From the NCBI GenBank assembly GCA_029068165.1, contig JAIEDA010000011.1, positions 64,058 through 128,057 of the forward strand: a DNA stretch of 64,000 nt, written 5' to 3'. The DNA comes from Clostridia bacterium (GTDB taxonomy: Bacteria > Bacillota > Clostridia > Christensenellales > UBA3700). A program made the position numbers and the translations under genes. Shown here one piece after another: positions 47,628-57,778 of the stretch. Position 1 is the stretch's first letter. Every line of letters begins with the position of its first letter. The notes beneath the pieces are model-generated. The model had not been told where the DNA came from, did not search any database, and saw nothing but the letters and a program-made list of their open reading frames with translations.

Positions 47628-50600
47628 TTACCTGTTTTGTATACTGTCTATAGGCTTCTTTCTTGACAATTTATAGAGCGGAATAGCGCTTGCTGCCGCA
47701 GCCGCGCCTAAGCCGAGAGCCAGCAGGATAGCAACTTGCCTTATGCCTATTCTTACGGCGGTCATTTTTATGCCATAATCCGTCGCATAGGAATTGAATT
47801 CCGCGCACACGCAAGCAAGACATATCAGCGCCATTGCCAGCACAATCGCCGTAATTATTACGCATTCATTGATAAATATGGCGAATATATCGCTCTTCTT
47901 CGCGCCAAGCGCGCGCAATATGCCAATCTCTTTTTTCTTAGCCGATATGGATACCGCTATATAATTGCCAAGCAACAATACTGAGAATATGCCCACGATA
48001 ATTCCTATTACCCTAAGATAGGGCGTTATCAAAATAAACGGATTTGCCACGCTGGCTATTGCCGTGAATTCGTAATTGTTGCTGACGTAGCCTCTTGTAT
48101 TGCTTGTATCGTTATGCAAATCTATTATCTTGTTTATCGTATCTAAATCCGTCGGCATAGGCGCTATCAGGAACGGAAAAGTCGCGTCTTCAAAGTCTAA
48201 ACTGTTTTCGTAAATTACGTTGTTGATAACGAAGCCGCTCGGATAGCCGTCTTTGGGATAGAATACGCCTACGATTACGGGAGTTCCGTCAAATTCCACG
48301 TCCGACTCTATGCCCGAGTAATTAATTGCGCAATCTTTGGGAAAGGTTCTTACCGCGGAATTGAAAGCGTTGGCAATACGGTTTTCTACAAAAATTCTAT
48401 TGGCATTTTCATACTTTATCTCCTGCCCGCTTTTCCTTCCCGTTACGTTGTTAAACAATCCGCCCTCGACGTCTACTTCTATTACTTCAGTCGCCTGCGT
48501 TTCTTCATTAAAAATACTTACTCCGCTTATGCGCTCCTGCGTCAAATAACAAGCGTAGGAATATCTCCAATCGTTTTCCGTCATCGTATCAAAACTAAAT
48601 CTCTTACTTGAATAATAATAATCATACGCGATGCAATTGCCTAATCGGTTAAATATATAATTGTTGTCAATGCAATATTGCTTATAAATTTCAAGTTCCT
48701 CCAGTGAAATCTCCTCGGCTTCAATAAAGCGCGCAACTAATGCGGCGCCGCCGTTTCTAAACTCGTAAAGATTCATTTTGCTAATAGAAACCGCGCCGTT
48801 TATATGCTTTGTCGTGTAGTTGCAATAAATGGACAGCTCATATTTTTCGCTTGCCTCCGGCCATAAATAATTAGCTTTTGATACGTCTATAATTATCTCG
48901 TTGTCGGCAAGCTCCTTTCTATCGCCCTTGCCGTCCAGCCAAACTACTTTGTCCGTATATTTCAAAGCGCTATCATTTGCCACCCCGTCGCAAGAGCGGA
49001 TTGGCGAACCCGGCGCGCTTACTCTAACTCTCCTTCCAAAGCCGGTCGTATCGGGCTTGGGAACAATGCTCAAAACGCTATCGTAAAGCGATTGATATAC
49101 GTAAGTAAGCGTATGGTAACTTTTTTGAAAATACTGATAACATATTTGACTGTAATAACGAGCGTCGGAAAACTTCATATTTTTGATATTCCCGTACGGG
49201 TCGGCATTGGTATCGACAACCCCGACTATATTGCATTGCAAATCAGGAAATTGGTAAAGATAATTCCATAAATAACTACTAATCGAATAAAACGTTATGC
49301 TTGGATTTTTATCCAAAAAACCTTGTATATCATCAATATCTTGGGGCAAAATATATCCGCCGGCGCTTAATTTTACTCCGGCTATTGCAAACTGGTCAAA
49401 TATATATTTAGTAATTACTATCTCGTTTTCGTTCTCGGGCAGCCTGCCGTATAGTTTGTATCCCTGCGCGTCAAATAGGCTTTTAGACGCGGGAATTATA
49501 GCGCCCCACCTGCCTGTATAATACTCTCTTTCGCTTCCGCCGTTTAGCAAGTCCCTATTCCAAAGCGGAATACCCGTAGTAGCGTCGTTTCCCAACGCGC
49601 CTTGGAAGTCAAGCCCCGTCGACTCTCTCACCTTTTCCAAATCCGCAAAAGACGCTTCAACGTTTTTTCGACGAACCCAATTCGTTTCTTGATAATTTAT
49701 CGCAGCATTGAACGTAACGCCATCGCTGTTGCCCAAAAGGAAAGCGCTTTGAATAGCGCGTTCATTATCAAAATTAGCGCCCACGTCGACTATGCCCAAA
49801 AGCGTAAAGCTAAAAACGCAAAGCAAAATCGTCACGATAAGTCTAAACCCTTTTTTGCGCATAGTTCTCGCGCCCATTTTCAAAGCTCGCTTGTAAGGCA
49901 GTTTAGACTTTATAAATTCGCCCTTGCTCTCTTCTTTTTGTAAACTTTCCGCGATTTCCTCTTTGTTCAAACGCTTTGCGGTTTCGCCCTTTTTGTCATC
50001 GGCAACAACTTCGCCGTCGGCAAGCTCTATTACCCTATCTCCGTATTCTTCGGCAAACTCCCTATCGTGCGACACGACTATGACAAGTTTATCTTTCGAC
50101 AGCTTTTTTAGCGTATCCAGTATCGCCCTGCCCGTATTGCTGTCCAACGCTCCCGTCGGCTCGTCCGCCATTATTATTTTCGGATTCTTGACGATTGCTC
50201 GCGCTATCGCTACCCTTTGCTTTTGTCCGCCCGAAAGTTCGTTGGTCTTTCTTCCAGCGTATCCCTCTAAATCAACTTCTTTGAGTATTTCTTCAACTTT
50301 CTCTTTGTCAGCCTTTTGATTTTGCAGCTCCAACGCAAGCGAAATATTCTCGCCGACGGTGAACTCGTCTAGCAAGTTGTATTCTTGAAATACGAAGCCT
50401 ATATAGGTGTTGCGATAGCTGTCGTAATCCGATTGCTTAAAGTCTTTAGACGATTTCCCGTCTATGACTATCTCGCCGTCGTTGGCAAAGTCTAGTCCGC
50501 CGATTAAGTTAAGAAGCGTGGATTTACCGCTGCCCGATTTGCCGAGCAAGAATACGAGTCCTCTATCTTCAAAAGATAAAGAAACGCTTTTGAGCGCCTG

Positions 50601-50657
50601 TACAGGCGCTCCTTTCTTAGTCTTATACGTTCTTGTGAGATTTTTTAACTCGAGCAT
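47628..50657 (-). CDS. ABC transporter, MacB/LolD-type ATPase fused to FtsX-like permease (copy 1)
   Basis: Same motifs; 'KKKEIGILRALGAKKSDIFAIF'; tandem paralog of the next gene. Confidence 0.93.
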   Translation of the reverse strand: MLELKNLTRTYKTKKGAPVQALKSVSLSFEDRGLVFLLGKSGSGKSTLLNLIGGLDFANDGEIVIDGKSSKDFKQSDYDSYRNTYIGFVFQEYNLLDEFTVGENISLALELQNQKADKEKVEEILKEVDLEGYAGRKTNELSGGQKQRVAIARAIVKNPKIIMADEPTGALDSNTGRAILDTLKKLSKDKLVIVVSHDREFAEEYGDRVIELADGEVVADDKKGETAKRLNKEEIAESLQKEESKGEFIKSKLPYKRALKMGARTMRKKGFRLIVTILLCVFSFTLLGIVDVGANFDNERAIQSAFLLGNSDGVTFNAAINYQETNWVRRKNVEASFADLEKVRESTGLDFQGALGNDATTGIPLWNRDLLNGGSEREYYTGRWGAIIPASKSLFDAQGYKLYGRLPENENEIVITKYIFDQFAIAGVKLSAGGYILPQDIDDIQGFLDKNPSITFYSISSYLWNYLYQFPDLQCNIVGVVDTNADPYGNIKNMKFSDARYYSQICYQYFQKSYHTLTYVYQSLYDSVLSIVPKPDTTGFGRRVRVSAPGSPIRSCDGVANDSALKYTDKVVWLDGKGDRKELADNEIIIDVSKANYLWPEASEKYELSIYCNYTTKHINGAVSISKMNLYEFRNGGAALVARFIEAEEISLEELEIYKQYCIDNNYIFNRLGNCIAYDYYYSSKRFSFDTMTENDWRYSYACYLTQERISGVSIFNEETQATEVIEVDVEGGLFNNVTGRKSGQEIKYENANRIFVENRIANAFNSAVRTFPKDCAINYSGIESDVEFDGTPVIVGVFYPKDGYPSGFVINNVIYENSLDFEDATFPFLIAPMPTDLDTINKIIDLHNDTSNTRGYVSNNYEFTAIASVANPFILITPYLRVIGIIVGIFSVLLLGNYIAVSISAKKKEIGILRALGAKKSDIFAIFINECVIITAIVLAMALICLACVCAEFNSYATDYGIKMTAVRIGIRQVAILLALGLGAAAAASAIPLYKLSRKKPIDSIQNR

Positions 50658-50780
50658 TAATATCCGCCTCGTTTAATACTGTTATTACACTGTAATTATA
50701 TCACTTAAAGCGGTAGATATCAATACGGCTGGCGCAAATTTTACTAATTTAAATGGATATTGTAAGTCGTTGCGTAAATT

Positions 50781-51419
50781 TTATTTCGTGCCGAATAACC
50801 TATCGCCCGCGTCGCCAAGCCCGGGCACGATATAACCGTGTTCATTCAAAGTCACGTCAAGAGTAGAAACGTAAACCTGTACGTCGGGATGCGCCTTAGC
50901 GACCTTGTCAACGCCTTCGGGCGCAGCTATAATCGACATAAATTTGATCTTATTGCAGCCTCTACCTTTGAGCGCGGAGATAGCGTCGCAAGCCGAACCG
51001 CCCGTCGCCAACATCGGGTCTATCAAATATACGGTCTTGTTTTCTATGCCGTACGGCAAATTGCAGTAATACTCTTGCGGCTCTAGCGTTTCTTCATTTC
51101 GGTACATTCCGATATGACCTACTATTGCCGTCGGAAATATCTTATGCACGCCGTTGACCATTCCCAAACCTGCGCGCAATATCGGCACGATAACCACGCT
51201 CTCCTCAGGAACTTTGCACTGCGTAGTCTTACATATCGGAGTTTCCACTTCCGTTTGAATAAGCGCTAAATCCCGCATACTCTCATACGTCATCAAAGCT
51301 GTAATCTCTTCAACCAGTTCGCGAAATTCTTTCATACGCGTATTCTTATCGCGTAAAATCGCAACCTTGTGCTTTATCAACGGATGATCAAATACGAATA
51401 CGTTTTTATACTCTTTCAT
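50781..51419 (-). CDS. upp: uracil phosphoribosyltransferase
   Basis: '[13 protein letters not shown]', '[16 protein letters not shown]', '[16 protein letters not shown]'. Confidence 0.96.
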   Translation of the reverse strand: MKEYKNVFVFDHPLIKHKVAILRDKNTRMKEFRELVEEITALMTYESMRDLALIQTEVETPICKTTQCKVPEESVVIVPILRAGLGMVNGVHKIFPTAIVGHIGMYRNEETLEPQEYYCNLPYGIENKTVYLIDPMLATGGSACDAISALKGRGCNKIKFMSIIAAPEGVDKVAKAHPDVQVYVSTLDVTLNEHGYIVPGLGDAGDRLFGTK

Positions 51420-51772
51420 TTTACTTTTAAGCCTAATACGGGATAAGGCTAACTCCTCTTTCGTGTATAGCGTCGCAACGTACGCTTTGAAAACCTTTTA
51501 ATTACTTAACTAAAAGTTTCCGCTTTCTACTTTACCATATTTAGCTGCAAAAGACAAGCTCAAATAAAATTTAGCTTGCATAACTTTACTTCGCCATAAA
51601 TACAGCGTTTATTCTACTTTTTTTCAACGGCGGTCGAAAATCCGTAACCCAAATCGCTAAATCGGCATAGAATATATCGAACTTAAACTCTATTCTACTT
51701 TGAATTACTACATATCGAATTCCTCTACAAAGGGGAAAACGATACGTAGTTTTTTAAAGGAGAATTTTTTTT

Positions 51773-53470
51773 ATGCCTTTCATCAATAGATATTCGGACG
51801 TAAAAAAAGGCGGCATCGCTTTTATCGGCAACACTTTGGGACTGAGCAAGGCTACAAACCTCAACGCTCCCGGAACGCAAGGCTCGATAGGCGCGTTCAC
51901 CAGTCTTGACACGTCTTTGCAAGTCGGCTTATTTCCTGCCGGCACTACGCTCGACTATACGAAAAACGGCTCCAACGCTATTCTCACTCTCCCCGCAGGC
52001 TCTTCCGTACTGTACGCTGAACTTGTTTGGGGCGGACTGTACCGTTCGAGCGCAAACAATATATCTTCGCTTATCAACAACAGCGTAACCTTTACTACCC
52101 CAAGCGGCGCGCATACCGTTGCCCCCGACGCGACGACTTCGCAAACTTTCACGATTCCTGCCGGCAACGTTACTGTAGGCTTCTACGTAAGGAGCGCGGA
52201 AGTGACTTCTTTCGTTCAAACCGGCGGTACGTATTCCGTACAAGGCGTACCCGCTTTGATTGAAGCTATAGACGACCGTACCGCGGACACGAACCACGCG
52301 GGTTGGACTCTCGCGGTCGTTTACGAAGACCCCACGGCAACGCTACGTAACCTCACGCTTTGGTGCGGCGGAACGGTAGTATCTCCCGAATCGGGAAGCA
52401 CTACGATAACGGTTACGGACTTTATCACTCCCGAAGTGCTCCCCGTCAGCGGCAAGATTTTCGTATCCGCACAAGAAGGCGACGCGGTGCTCGAGGGAGA
52501 TCAAATGCTGTTCGGTCCAAATACCTCTTCGCTCGTAGCGCTATCGGGCAGCAACAACCCCGAGGACAATTTCTTCGCTTCGCAAATCAATAACGCAAAC
52601 GGCGTACTCGTCACAACGGGTACTTTCGGAACGCGAAACGCCAACGCCGCCACGGGTACTAATACCGTTGCCTGCCGTCAAGGTTGGGATATTACCGCGG
52701 TTGACGTATCTAATCAACTTGCGGTCAATCAAACATCCGCCGCGATAAGATTTACGAGCGACGGCGATCTTTACGTGCCCAACGCGCTTGCGCTTCAAGT
52801 CGACAGTAAGGGCGCGGATTTGCAAGTGACCAAGTCCGCCGACAAGACCTACGCAAACGTCGGCGAAGAAATCACCTATACCGTCGTCATCGAAAACACC
52901 GGAGAGGTCGAAGCGCAAAACGTAACGCTGACGGATTTGCTTCCGCCGGAAACGACGTTGGTGGCTAACTCGATAGAGATAGACGGCGTTGCCTACGCGG
53001 GTACGCTACCCGTTACGATTGCCCAACTTGACTCGGGAGCGAGCGTAACGGTAACTTTCAAAGTTACGGCAAACGCTCTTCCTGCGCAAAACCCGATATT
53101 CAATATAGCGAGAGTAGATTACGAGTTCTTCCCGTTTGCGGGCTATCCCGCGGAAAGTTTTTCCAACTCCAACGCCGTAGCGGTCTATATTATTGAAAGA
53201 TCTATGACCAACGTAAAGAGCGTAGACAAAGGACTTGCCGTTCAAGGCGATACGCTGACCTATACGTCAACAATCACCAACACGGGAAGCGTTCCCGTCG
53301 CAAACTTATTCTTCACCGACGCCATTCCCGCGGATACGACCTTTGTCAACGGAAGCGTTTATATCGACGGCGTAAACTATCCGACGTACAATCCGCAAGT
53401 CGGTTTTTTAGTGGCAAACCTGATGCCGCAAGCAAGCGCAACGATAACTTTTCAGGTAAAAATAAATTGA
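51773..53470 (+). CDS. DUF11-repeat protein without an obvious signal peptide
   Basis: 'LQVTKSADKTYANVGEEITYTVVIENTGEVEAQNVTLTDLLPPETTLVANSIEIDGV'; two DUF11 units. Confidence 0.85.
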   Translation: MPFINRYSDVKKGGIAFIGNTLGLSKATNLNAPGTQGSIGAFTSLDTSLQVGLFPAGTTLDYTKNGSNAILTLPAGSSVLYAELVWGGLYRSSANNISSLINNSVTFTTPSGAHTVAPDATTSQTFTIPAGNVTVGFYVRSAEVTSFVQTGGTYSVQGVPALIEAIDDRTADTNHAGWTLAVVYEDPTATLRNLTLWCGGTVVSPESGSTTITVTDFITPEVLPVSGKIFVSAQEGDAVLEGDQMLFGPNTSSLVALSGSNNPEDNFFASQINNANGVLVTTGTFGTRNANAATGTNTVACRQGWDITAVDVSNQLAVNQTSAAIRFTSDGDLYVPNALALQVDSKGADLQVTKSADKTYANVGEEITYTVVIENTGEVEAQNVTLTDLLPPETTLVANSIEIDGVAYAGTLPVTIAQLDSGASVTVTFKVTANALPAQNPIFNIARVDYEFFPFAGYPAESFSNSNAVAVYIIERSMTNVKSVDKGLAVQGDTLTYTSTITNTGSVPVANLFFTDAIPADTTFVNGSVYIDGVNYPTYNPQVGFLVANLMPQASATITFQVKIN

Positions 53471-53485
53471 GGAGAAAGAATATAA

Positions 53486-54259
53486 ATGATAATACCAAAC
53501 CATTCAAATATAGCGTTCGAATACGTGTTGCCCGGCGGCGACACTTTGGCGGCAAATCTCGATAGCAATACCGTTACTACCGAAGTGCTGACCTATTCGA
53601 TACCCAAAGTCAAAAGCTCAGACAAAACTTTCGTGCAAGAAGGCGAAACCGCGCAACACACCGTGCTCATCACCAACAACTCTACCGTGGGATTGACGAA
53701 TCTCGTATTCAAAGATACTATGACCAACGGAGCTTCCTACGTCGCGGGCAGCGTTACTGTCAACGGAACGCCGCAACCGACCTACGATCCTATCGCAGGC
53801 TTTGCCCTGCCCGATCTCGCCGCAGGCAGCAACGTGAGCGTAGGCTATCAAATAACCGCCGACAACCCGATGACGCAAACTCCCGTCAACGACTACGCGA
53901 CGTTGAACTATTCGGCTGTCGACCCAGTGAGAGGAACGACGTCTTTCAGCGAGAACACCAACACCGTTGCGCTTGACGTAGTATCCAATAGAATTACTAT
54001 CGTCAAGAGCGTTGATAAAGGACTTGCGGTAAAGGGCGATAATTTGCACTACACGACGGTGATTACCAATACGGGTACGCTTGCCAAGACCAATCTCGTA
54101 TTCACCGACGCTATACCTGCAGGCACTACTTTCGTAGCTGGCAGCGTAAAGATAAACTCGGTAGCTTATCCCGCGTATAATCCGCAAACGGGATACGCGC
54201 TCCCCGACCTTGCAGCCGGCGAGGCGGTTACGACTGAATTTGACGTGACGGTGAACTGA
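53486..54259 (+). CDS. DUF11-repeat protein
   Basis: 'ITIVKSVDKGLAVKGDNLHYTTVITNTGTLAKTNLVFTDAIPAGTTFVAGSV'; last unit is closely similar to the last unit of the preceding gene. Confidence 0.85.
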   Translation: MIIPNHSNIAFEYVLPGGDTLAANLDSNTVTTEVLTYSIPKVKSSDKTFVQEGETAQHTVLITNNSTVGLTNLVFKDTMTNGASYVAGSVTVNGTPQPTYDPIAGFALPDLAAGSNVSVGYQITADNPMTQTPVNDYATLNYSAVDPVRGTTSFSENTNTVALDVVSNRITIVKSVDKGLAVKGDNLHYTTVITNTGTLAKTNLVFTDAIPAGTTFVAGSVKINSVAYPAYNPQTGYALPDLAAGEAVTTEFDVTVN

Positions 54260-54260
54260 T

Positions 54261-54632
54261 ATGGCTACGATAACTAATATTTCCAACGTAAGAGGTTTGA
54301 ACGGCGAAACCCCGTTTGACTTGGCAAGCAATCCCGTACAAACCTTAATCAACTCAAATCCTATCGTAATGCGTTCCTTCCTATCGCTGTGTTCCTGCCA
54401 AAACGGCTGCGGTTGCAACAACTGCGGCTGGAATTGCGGAAACCGCGATTGGAACTGCGGCTGTCAAAATTGCTCTTGGGGCTGCGGTTGCAATAATTGG
54501 AACCGTAACGGTAGCTGCGGCTGCAACTGTAATCGTAATTGTAATTGTAATTGCAACGGCTGCAACAACTGCAACGGCGGTTGCAACGATTGTTACTGCT
54601 CGGACTTTTGGTCTATGATGACGAGCTTTTAA
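54261..54632 (+). CDS. Cys/Asn/Gly-rich protein (spore-coat/exosporium-like candidate)
   Basis: 22 Cys in the C-terminal ~70 residues; starts 2 nt after the preceding stop. Confidence 0.75.
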   Translation: MATITNISNVRGLNGETPFDLASNPVQTLINSNPIVMRSFLSLCSCQNGCGCNNCGWNCGNRDWNCGCQNCSWGCGCNNWNRNGSCGCNCNRNCNCNCNGCNNCNGGCNDCYCSDFWSMMTSF

Positions 54633-54646
54633 CGTAAGATAAACGC

Positions 54647-54676
54647 AAGGGGCGGTCACAACTGACCGCCCCTTTT
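54647..54676 (+). terminator. intrinsic (bidirectional) terminator
   Basis: AAGGGGCGGTCA-caac-TGACCGCCCCTTTT between convergent genes. Confidence 0.9.
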
Positions 54677-54677
54677 A

Positions 54678-55457
54678 TTAATTATCTAAGTCTTGTTGTT
54701 TGAGCCAAATCTTCATCAACAGCCTTTGAGGAAGCAGCTTGGACAAGAGATGAGAGAACTTAACGTACGCGCTGTAAACGGACGTATCCTTGCCTGCTTT
54801 CGCGTCGTTCAACGCTTTTTGAGCTACGGGTTTTGGCTCGACGATATGCGGAAAAGTATTAGTTCCCTTTTCGCCGTCGACGTAAGCGCGTTGAATAAGC
54901 CGCGTCTTCATCCATCCCGGGCACACGGCAGTAGCGGTAACGCCTTTGTTCTTTAGTTCTACGTTCAACGCTCGCGTGTAGTTGCGGACGAACGCTTTTG
55001 TCGAAGAGTAGATATTTTGATAAGGCACGGGTTGAAAAGCCGCTTGAGAAGCCATATTTATTATTCGCGCTCCGTCGGTCATACACGGAATACATATCGA
55101 GCACATAGCCACCGTCGCGCCGATATTGAGGTCAATCATTTTCAGCGATTGAATATAATCCAAAGCGCTGTAATCGCAAAACTTAGCGTAGCCGGCGCAG
55201 TTGACTAAATAGCGTAAGTCCACGTCCTCGCCCTGCGCTAAGTTGCCTATCAGCGCGATATTTTCGCACTCGGTCAAGTCCATAGAAAATATTCGTATCT
55301 TTTCTCCGACTTTTTCTTTAAGTTCTTCAAGCCGCGCCACGTCCTGCGCGATTGCCCAAACTTCAATTATTTCCCTCTCTTCAGCCAAAAGCCTTGCAAA
55401 CTCCTTTCCTATTCCGCTGTTTGCGCCCGTAACTATGGCGACGGCTTTCTTAACCAT
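54678..55457 (-). CDS. SDR-family NAD(P)-dependent oxidoreductase
   Basis: 'VTGANSGIGKEFARLLAE', 'YQNIYSSTKAFVRNY' (YxxxK). Confidence 0.93.
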   Translation of the reverse strand: MVKKAVAIVTGANSGIGKEFARLLAEEREIIEVWAIAQDVARLEELKEKVGEKIRIFSMDLTECENIALIGNLAQGEDVDLRYLVNCAGYAKFCDYSALDYIQSLKMIDLNIGATVAMCSICIPCMTDGARIINMASQAAFQPVPYQNIYSSTKAFVRNYTRALNVELKNKGVTATAVCPGWMKTRLIQRAYVDGEKGTNTFPHIVEPKPVAQKALNDAKAGKDTSVYSAYVKFSHLLSKLLPQRLLMKIWLKQQDLDN

Positions 55458-55546
55458 AAATCCTCCGCAAAAAAATTCTTACGGTAAGATTGTTGCCATT
55501 GCGAGAAGTTTTAATAAGCGGGAAATTTAACTATATGCAAAAGCGC

Positions 55547-56647
55547 CTATCTCAACGGCGAACGCAAAATACCGCAAAGTATTTCGTAATTAATAGTATT
55601 GGCTAAGTCGGCGAGCTCTTCAGCCGAGATACGCTCCTCGCCCTGACTTCCTATCAGCGTAACTTCGTCAAAAACGTTCACGCCGTCTATATCCGTCACG
55701 TCTATCATCATTTGGTCCATACAAATTCTACCGATAATCTTCGCGCGCTTGCCTTTTACGAGTACGCTCGCTTTGCCCGATAAAATCCTCGGATAGCCGT
55801 CCGCGTAGCCTACGGAAAGCGTGGCTACTTTGACTTCTCTCTCCGCAACAAAAGTCGCGCCGTAACTCACGCTCGAGCCTTTGGACAAAGTCTTGATATG
55901 CGTGATAAGCGTATGCCAAGAAAGCGCGGGAGCGAGTTCTATTTTCTTCTCAACTTCTTGAGAAGGATAGAGTCCGTAAGCGATTAATCCGCACCTAACC
56001 ATACCGTAAGAATATCCGCCGTCCAAAACGCCCGCGCTGTTGGAAGCGTGAACAAGCGGAATATTTACTCCGCTTTTCTTTAGATACGCAATAAAGTCCT
56101 CAAACCTTTCAGTCTGAAGTTTGGTAAACGTTTTATCCTTACTATCGGCGCAAGCAAAATGCGTAAATATCCCCTCGATATTCAGGTTTGCAAGAGCCGC
56201 CGCCTTGAGAGCTAAATCTTTTTCATTGGGCAAAAAACCTATCCTGCCCATACCTGTGTCAACCGCTAAATGTACTTTCGCCTTAACAAAGTTTTGCTCG
56301 CAATAGCTGTTGAGCAATATGGCGCTTTCAAGGGAATATACCGTAGCTTGCAAATCGTATTCTGTGAGCAAGTTGAAATCGTTCGGGAGCGTCGCGCCTA
56401 AAATCAAAATAGGCAAATTCAAGCCGTTTTTTCTAAGCTCCGCGCCCTCTTCGGCGGTTGCCACCCCAAAGAAGTCCACCAAATCTTCGCAAGCCTTAGC
56501 TACTTCAACCGCTCCGTGAGAGTACGCGTTTGCCTTGACCACAAAAGCTAGCTTTGTACTATGCGATAAAAGACTTTTAATTTTTACGATATTTGAGCGC
56601 AATGCCTGCAAATCTATTTGACAGTACGTCCTTAACAGCCTTTTCAT
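55547..56647 (-). CDS. alr: alanine racemase
   Basis: 'VVKANAYSHGAVEVAKA', 'GRICMDQMMIDVTDI', 'EVTLIG'. Start MKRLLRTYCQIDL at 56647, not 56965. Confidence 0.95.
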   Translation of the reverse strand: MKRLLRTYCQIDLQALRSNIVKIKSLLSHSTKLAFVVKANAYSHGAVEVAKACEDLVDFFGVATAEEGAELRKNGLNLPILILGATLPNDFNLLTEYDLQATVYSLESAILLNSYCEQNFVKAKVHLAVDTGMGRIGFLPNEKDLALKAAALANLNIEGIFTHFACADSKDKTFTKLQTERFEDFIAYLKKSGVNIPLVHASNSAGVLDGGYSYGMVRCGLIAYGLYPSQEVEKKIELAPALSWHTLITHIKTLSKGSSVSYGATFVAEREVKVATLSVGYADGYPRILSGKASVLVKGKRAKIIGRICMDQMMIDVTDIDGVNVFDEVTLIGSQGEERISAEELADLANTINYEILCGILRSPLR

Positions 56648-57492
56648 TACTTCCCGTCGGTCGCCGTCAAAAACTCGTCTAGAAGCGCGCTTTGCAAAGC
56701 CTTGATAATATCTTCCGCTTTGCCGCCTACCGCCTCGCCGTCTATCTTTTCGACTTGCAAACACAGCGAACCCGCGCTTGTGACGATAATCTCGTCGGCG
56801 GCTTTCATTTCCTCTACGACGAACGCTCTTTCGTCCACGGCGATATTCATATTCCTGCACGCGGTTATAAGATGCGCTCTCGCAACACCCGCGAGTATAT
56901 ATTCGTCGGTAGGGTGCGTAATAAGCCTGCCGTCCTTTAAAATATGTATATTGCTGTGCGCGCACTCGGTCACGAAGCCGTCCCGTACGAATACGCTCTC
57001 GTGTACGCCCGCTTCAAGCGCTTTTTGCGCCGCCATTACGCTGGGAATAAGATTGAGAGTCTTAACGTTGCAATGCAAAAATCTCGTATCTTTGACGGTA
57101 ATGACGCTTATCTTTTTACTCATATCCACGATTTCGCAAGGTTTGATCATAACCCAAAGATTGGCGTCCATATCCTCGCCGTAGGCGTGATTGCGGATTT
57201 GCGTTCCGCGAGTGGCTTGCCAATATACGAATAGATTTCCATCGTCGCACTTTTTTACTAATTCCTTGAGAAGATTTGCAAGGTAAGCCTTGTCAAAACC
57301 CAGCCGTATATCCAAAAGCTCCGCGCTGTGGAAAAACCTGTCGATATGCTCGTCAAGCGTGAATATATTATGCCCTCTCGAATACGTCGCGTCATAGACA
57401 CCGTCGCCGAAATAACATACCCTGTCGCTCATAGGAATACTCATCTTCTCGATTTCGCCGAAAACGCCGTTGTAATAACCCAAATTCTTCAT
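56647..57492 (-). CDS. class IV aminotransferase, D-amino acid aminotransferase-like
   Basis: 'YFGDGVYDATYSRGHNIFTLDEHIDRFFHSAELL', 'TECAHSNIHILKDGRLITHPTDEYILAGVAR'; stop overlaps alr start (TAATG). Confidence 0.9.
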   Translation of the reverse strand: MKNLGYYNGVFGEIEKMSIPMSDRVCYFGDGVYDATYSRGHNIFTLDEHIDRFFHSAELLDIRLGFDKAYLANLLKELVKKCDDGNLFVYWQATRGTQIRNHAYGEDMDANLWVMIKPCEIVDMSKKISVITVKDTRFLHCNVKTLNLIPSVMAAQKALEAGVHESVFVRDGFVTECAHSNIHILKDGRLITHPTDEYILAGVARAHLITACRNMNIAVDERAFVVEEMKAADEIIVTSAGSLCLQVEKIDGEAVGGKAEDIIKALQSALLDEFLTATDGK

Positions 57493-57778
57493 AGTCTATC
57501 CTATTTTATACTCCTCATATTATCTATATGAATTTAAATTGCAATTAGAATTAAAATATTTCGCATTCTCCCGATCGACTTCCGTCGCTAATTTCAAACA
57601 AAACCACAAGGCGAATTTTATAGTTTGCGGCTTATTTTCAATTAAACGTAAGTCAGAAGAAAAAATACTGAAAATACGCCGAATTTATAAAATTTCAAAT
57701 ATTTTTTGTATTTTCTTGACATTTTTTAACCTGTTTTGTATTATAATCATAAGAAATAAATATATTTGGAGGCAAAAA

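Noticed and set aside
44611-50676. Many antisense/alternate-frame ORFs over the ABC transporter genes
   Set aside because: Ser/Arg-rich translations opposite strong coding motifs
54381-54659. Antisense 92-aa Ala/Val/Thr-rich ORF
   Set aside because: Mirror of the Cys/Asn-rich coding sequence; no RBS or plausible composition
56648-56965. N-terminal extension of the alr ORF
   Set aside because: Arg/Tyr-rich out-of-frame reading of the aminotransferase gene; real start at 56647 fits the alr N-terminus
57539-57778. Upstream extension of the first lipoprotein ORF
   Set aside because: Covers the promoter; the RBS and signal peptide begin at 57779
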